A program made the position numbers and the translations under genes. DNA of 64,000 bases from Silurus meridionalis (Eukaryota; Chordata; Actinopteri; Siluriformes; Siluridae): the NCBI RefSeq assembly GCF_014805685.1, contig NC_060909.1, forward strand, positions 6,743,292 through 6,807,291. Direction: 5' to 3'. Below the pieces are notes generated by a model. That model had not been told where the DNA came from and did no database searches. It was given only the letters and a program-made list of their open reading frames with translations. The number at the start of each line of letters is the position of its first letter. Within the stretch, counting starts at the first letter, position 1. Below are positions 62,440 through 64,000 of the stretch, piece after piece.

Positions 62440-62640
62440 ATGGTTAAGGTTCTGGTTCACTGATTGGAAAGTTAGAGGGTCAAGCCCCAGTAACACCAAA
62501 GCCGCCTCTGTTGGGGACTTAAACAAGTGCCTCAACCTTATATGCTTCAGTGACAATGTATAAGGCTTACACTGCACTCTGACCCCAGCTTCCTAACAAG
62601 CTGGGATATGTATAGAAAGAAATGTGACAAATAAAAGCCT
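62440..62640 (+). mobile_element. tRNA-derived SINE
   Basis: taatggttaaggttctggtt (A-box side), agggtcaagccccagtaaca (B-box side), then aaagccgcctctgttggg. Same family as 42429-42625 and better preserved at the B-box. Not a functional tRNA. Confidence 0.65.
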
Positions 62641-62661
62641 CTCTCCCTTCAGATCTGGTTT

Positions 62662-62666
<5 letters not shown>

Positions 62667-62724
<58 letters not shown>
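62667..62724. repeat. (GT)n microsatellite
   Basis: Uninterrupted GT run in the kcnc1 intron. Confidence 0.97.
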
Positions 62725-62725
<1 letters not shown>

Positions 62726-63333
62726 ACACACTCCATGGGAGAGCTTGTAGCAGAGATGTGAGCTATTTACCAGCAGGGTGCCTGTTTGTGCATGTGTGTA
62801 GACAACTACTTGTATATCAACCTTGAAAAAAAACCCGAATGTATGTGCATGAAATGAGGGTCCATGCTGGCTTTGCATCTGCTGTGTGTTTTCCTGTTTG
62901 GTGCCAGCCTGACAGATGCCATCTGTCCATCTTTGCTATTTCTCATGGTATTGTGCCCAGAGTCAAGCGGCTCGAACTGATTAACCGGGCATCTCTGCCT
63001 TATGCGTTTGCACACAGATTACAAAGGCAATGCAAGACAAAGCAAGCAAAGAGCAACAGTAAGAGCAACTGAGGCTTCAAGGCACTATGTTAGAAATATT
63101 TTGTTAACAGTTCATTGTCAATGAAACCTTAGAAAAAATAAGTTTTGGTATCCAAAACTATAAAGCTTAAGGGTGTTAATGGGGTAAACCTAAATTCCTC
63201 AAAATTGCATGCTTTTACTTTGATTGTGTCCATCTCTGCTAGTGAGTGTTTTCTGCTGGAGTTGTGCGAGTTGAGCTGAATGACTGCGGCGCGATGCAGA
63301 GCCAGATTCCTATTTTGTGGTTGCTCTGACACT

Positions 63334-63347
63334 GTTGCCATGGCAAC
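63334..63347. promoter_or_regulatory. Perfect palindromic RFX X-box
   Basis: GTTGCCATGGCAAC is a full palindrome and the ideal X-box. It lies in a locally GC-richer part of the kcnc1 intron. Binding is inferred, not shown. Confidence 0.45.
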
Positions 63348-63725
63348 AGGCTCCAGTACCATATAAAAAAAATAAAACAGTGGCGGCAGAAGGCAATAAA
63401 CAAGACATTGAATGAAAAAAGGGAGGGTGAGAGGAAAACGCTGAAAACTACTATTTGTATATCTTTTCTGAATACTACTTCTGAGTCAGCAACCTGAGTC
63501 ATTATAATAATTTAAATAATGCTAATTTTGGGGAACAAAAAAAAAACATTATTGAAGTTCAAAGCATTTATTCTGTACTACTTGACCACAATGAGTGGTC
63601 ATAATTAAACACAAAGAAAACAGCTCTAGATTGTTTAATGCTGCTGTAATGTGAGACTCCCTCACTCTCTCTCTCTTTCTCTTTCTTTCTCTCTCTTACT
63701 CACAGACACAGATCCACAAATGAGT

Positions 63726-63727
<2 letters not shown>

Positions 63728-63778
<51 letters not shown>
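63728..63778. repeat. (CA)n microsatellite
   Basis: Uninterrupted CA run, preceded by a CT-rich tract at about 63660-63695. Confidence 0.97.
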
Positions 63779-63781
<3 letters not shown>

Positions 63782-64000
63782 TCGGTTATGACTCATTGCT
63801 GTCCCTGTACCTTTTTCTAATAGTGGCATACTTATTCAATGAATACAGCACCTGTCACTGGTCCCCTTCTTAATGGCTATAAGACTACAATACATCTACA
63901 GGTACATCCACTCTCCCAGGATGCCTTATCATGCCATCTTAATCCAAATTACTCCTATTAAAATTTAAAGATAAATAATTAATTGCTATGTTTACTAACA

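Larger units (their letters stand above)
60063..64000 (-). other. kcnc1 intron (to right edge)
   Basis: No further channel exon was seen: no S1-S6 or T1-like frame on the minus strand. The region holds several CA/GT microsatellites, SINE-type repeats and a palindromic X-box at 63334-63347. Confidence 0.6.

Overview
This is vertebrate nuclear DNA, and the gene structures, repeats and paralogue types point to a teleost fish. It is AT-rich with long dinucleotide and tetranucleotide microsatellites, tRNA-derived SINEs, Tc1 and Tigger-like DNA transposon remnants, a dead LINE fragment, and intron-rich genes with GT-AG splice sites. I did not fix the species. All exon boundaries below were read by hand from splice sites and reading-frame continuity.

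Layout. (1) 1-15.1 kb, + strand: the last 14 coding exons and the 3' UTR of an integrin alpha gene, best matched to itga11 (calf domains, transmembrane helix, short cytoplasmic tail). (2) 15.2-19.5 kb: intergenic, with a Tigger-like MITE, a retroposon with a 19-bp target-site duplication and a 900-bp tandem duplication. (3) 19.5-24.5 kb, +: mns1, a coiled-coil axonemal protein of 499 residues, complete, with a consensus RFX X-box at its promoter and a Tc1 transposase fossil in its first intron. (4) 24.5-28.9 kb: intergenic with nothing recognised. (5) 29-41 kb, +: a tryptophan hydroxylase gene (tph1). (6) 41-54 kb: repeat-rich intergenic DNA with one orphan-looking 3' terminal exon on the minus strand. 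(7) About 54.7-64 kb, minus strand: the last two coding exons of kcnc1 (Kv3.1 channel) and part of its preceding intron. The channel core lies beyond the right edge.

The most unusual feature is tph1. Exons 5-8, the iron-binding histidine part of the catalytic core, are present twice in direct tandem as a 1631-bp unit that looks identical in both copies. The four-exon block begins and ends in phase 0 and all splice sites are intact, so an mRNA using both copies would stay open and gain exactly 176 codons. The promoter and first coding exon are also duplicated (offset 2310 bp), and a nine-copy 113-bp tandem array separates the two copies. Either the locus encodes an enlarged or alternatively spliced tryptophan hydroxylase, or the assembly is wrong here. 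Read-level evidence would decide.

The order itga11-mns1-tph1-kcnc1 joins genes that lie on human 15q and 11p15. The SERGEF gene that sits between TPH1 and KCNC1 in mammals was not seen here.
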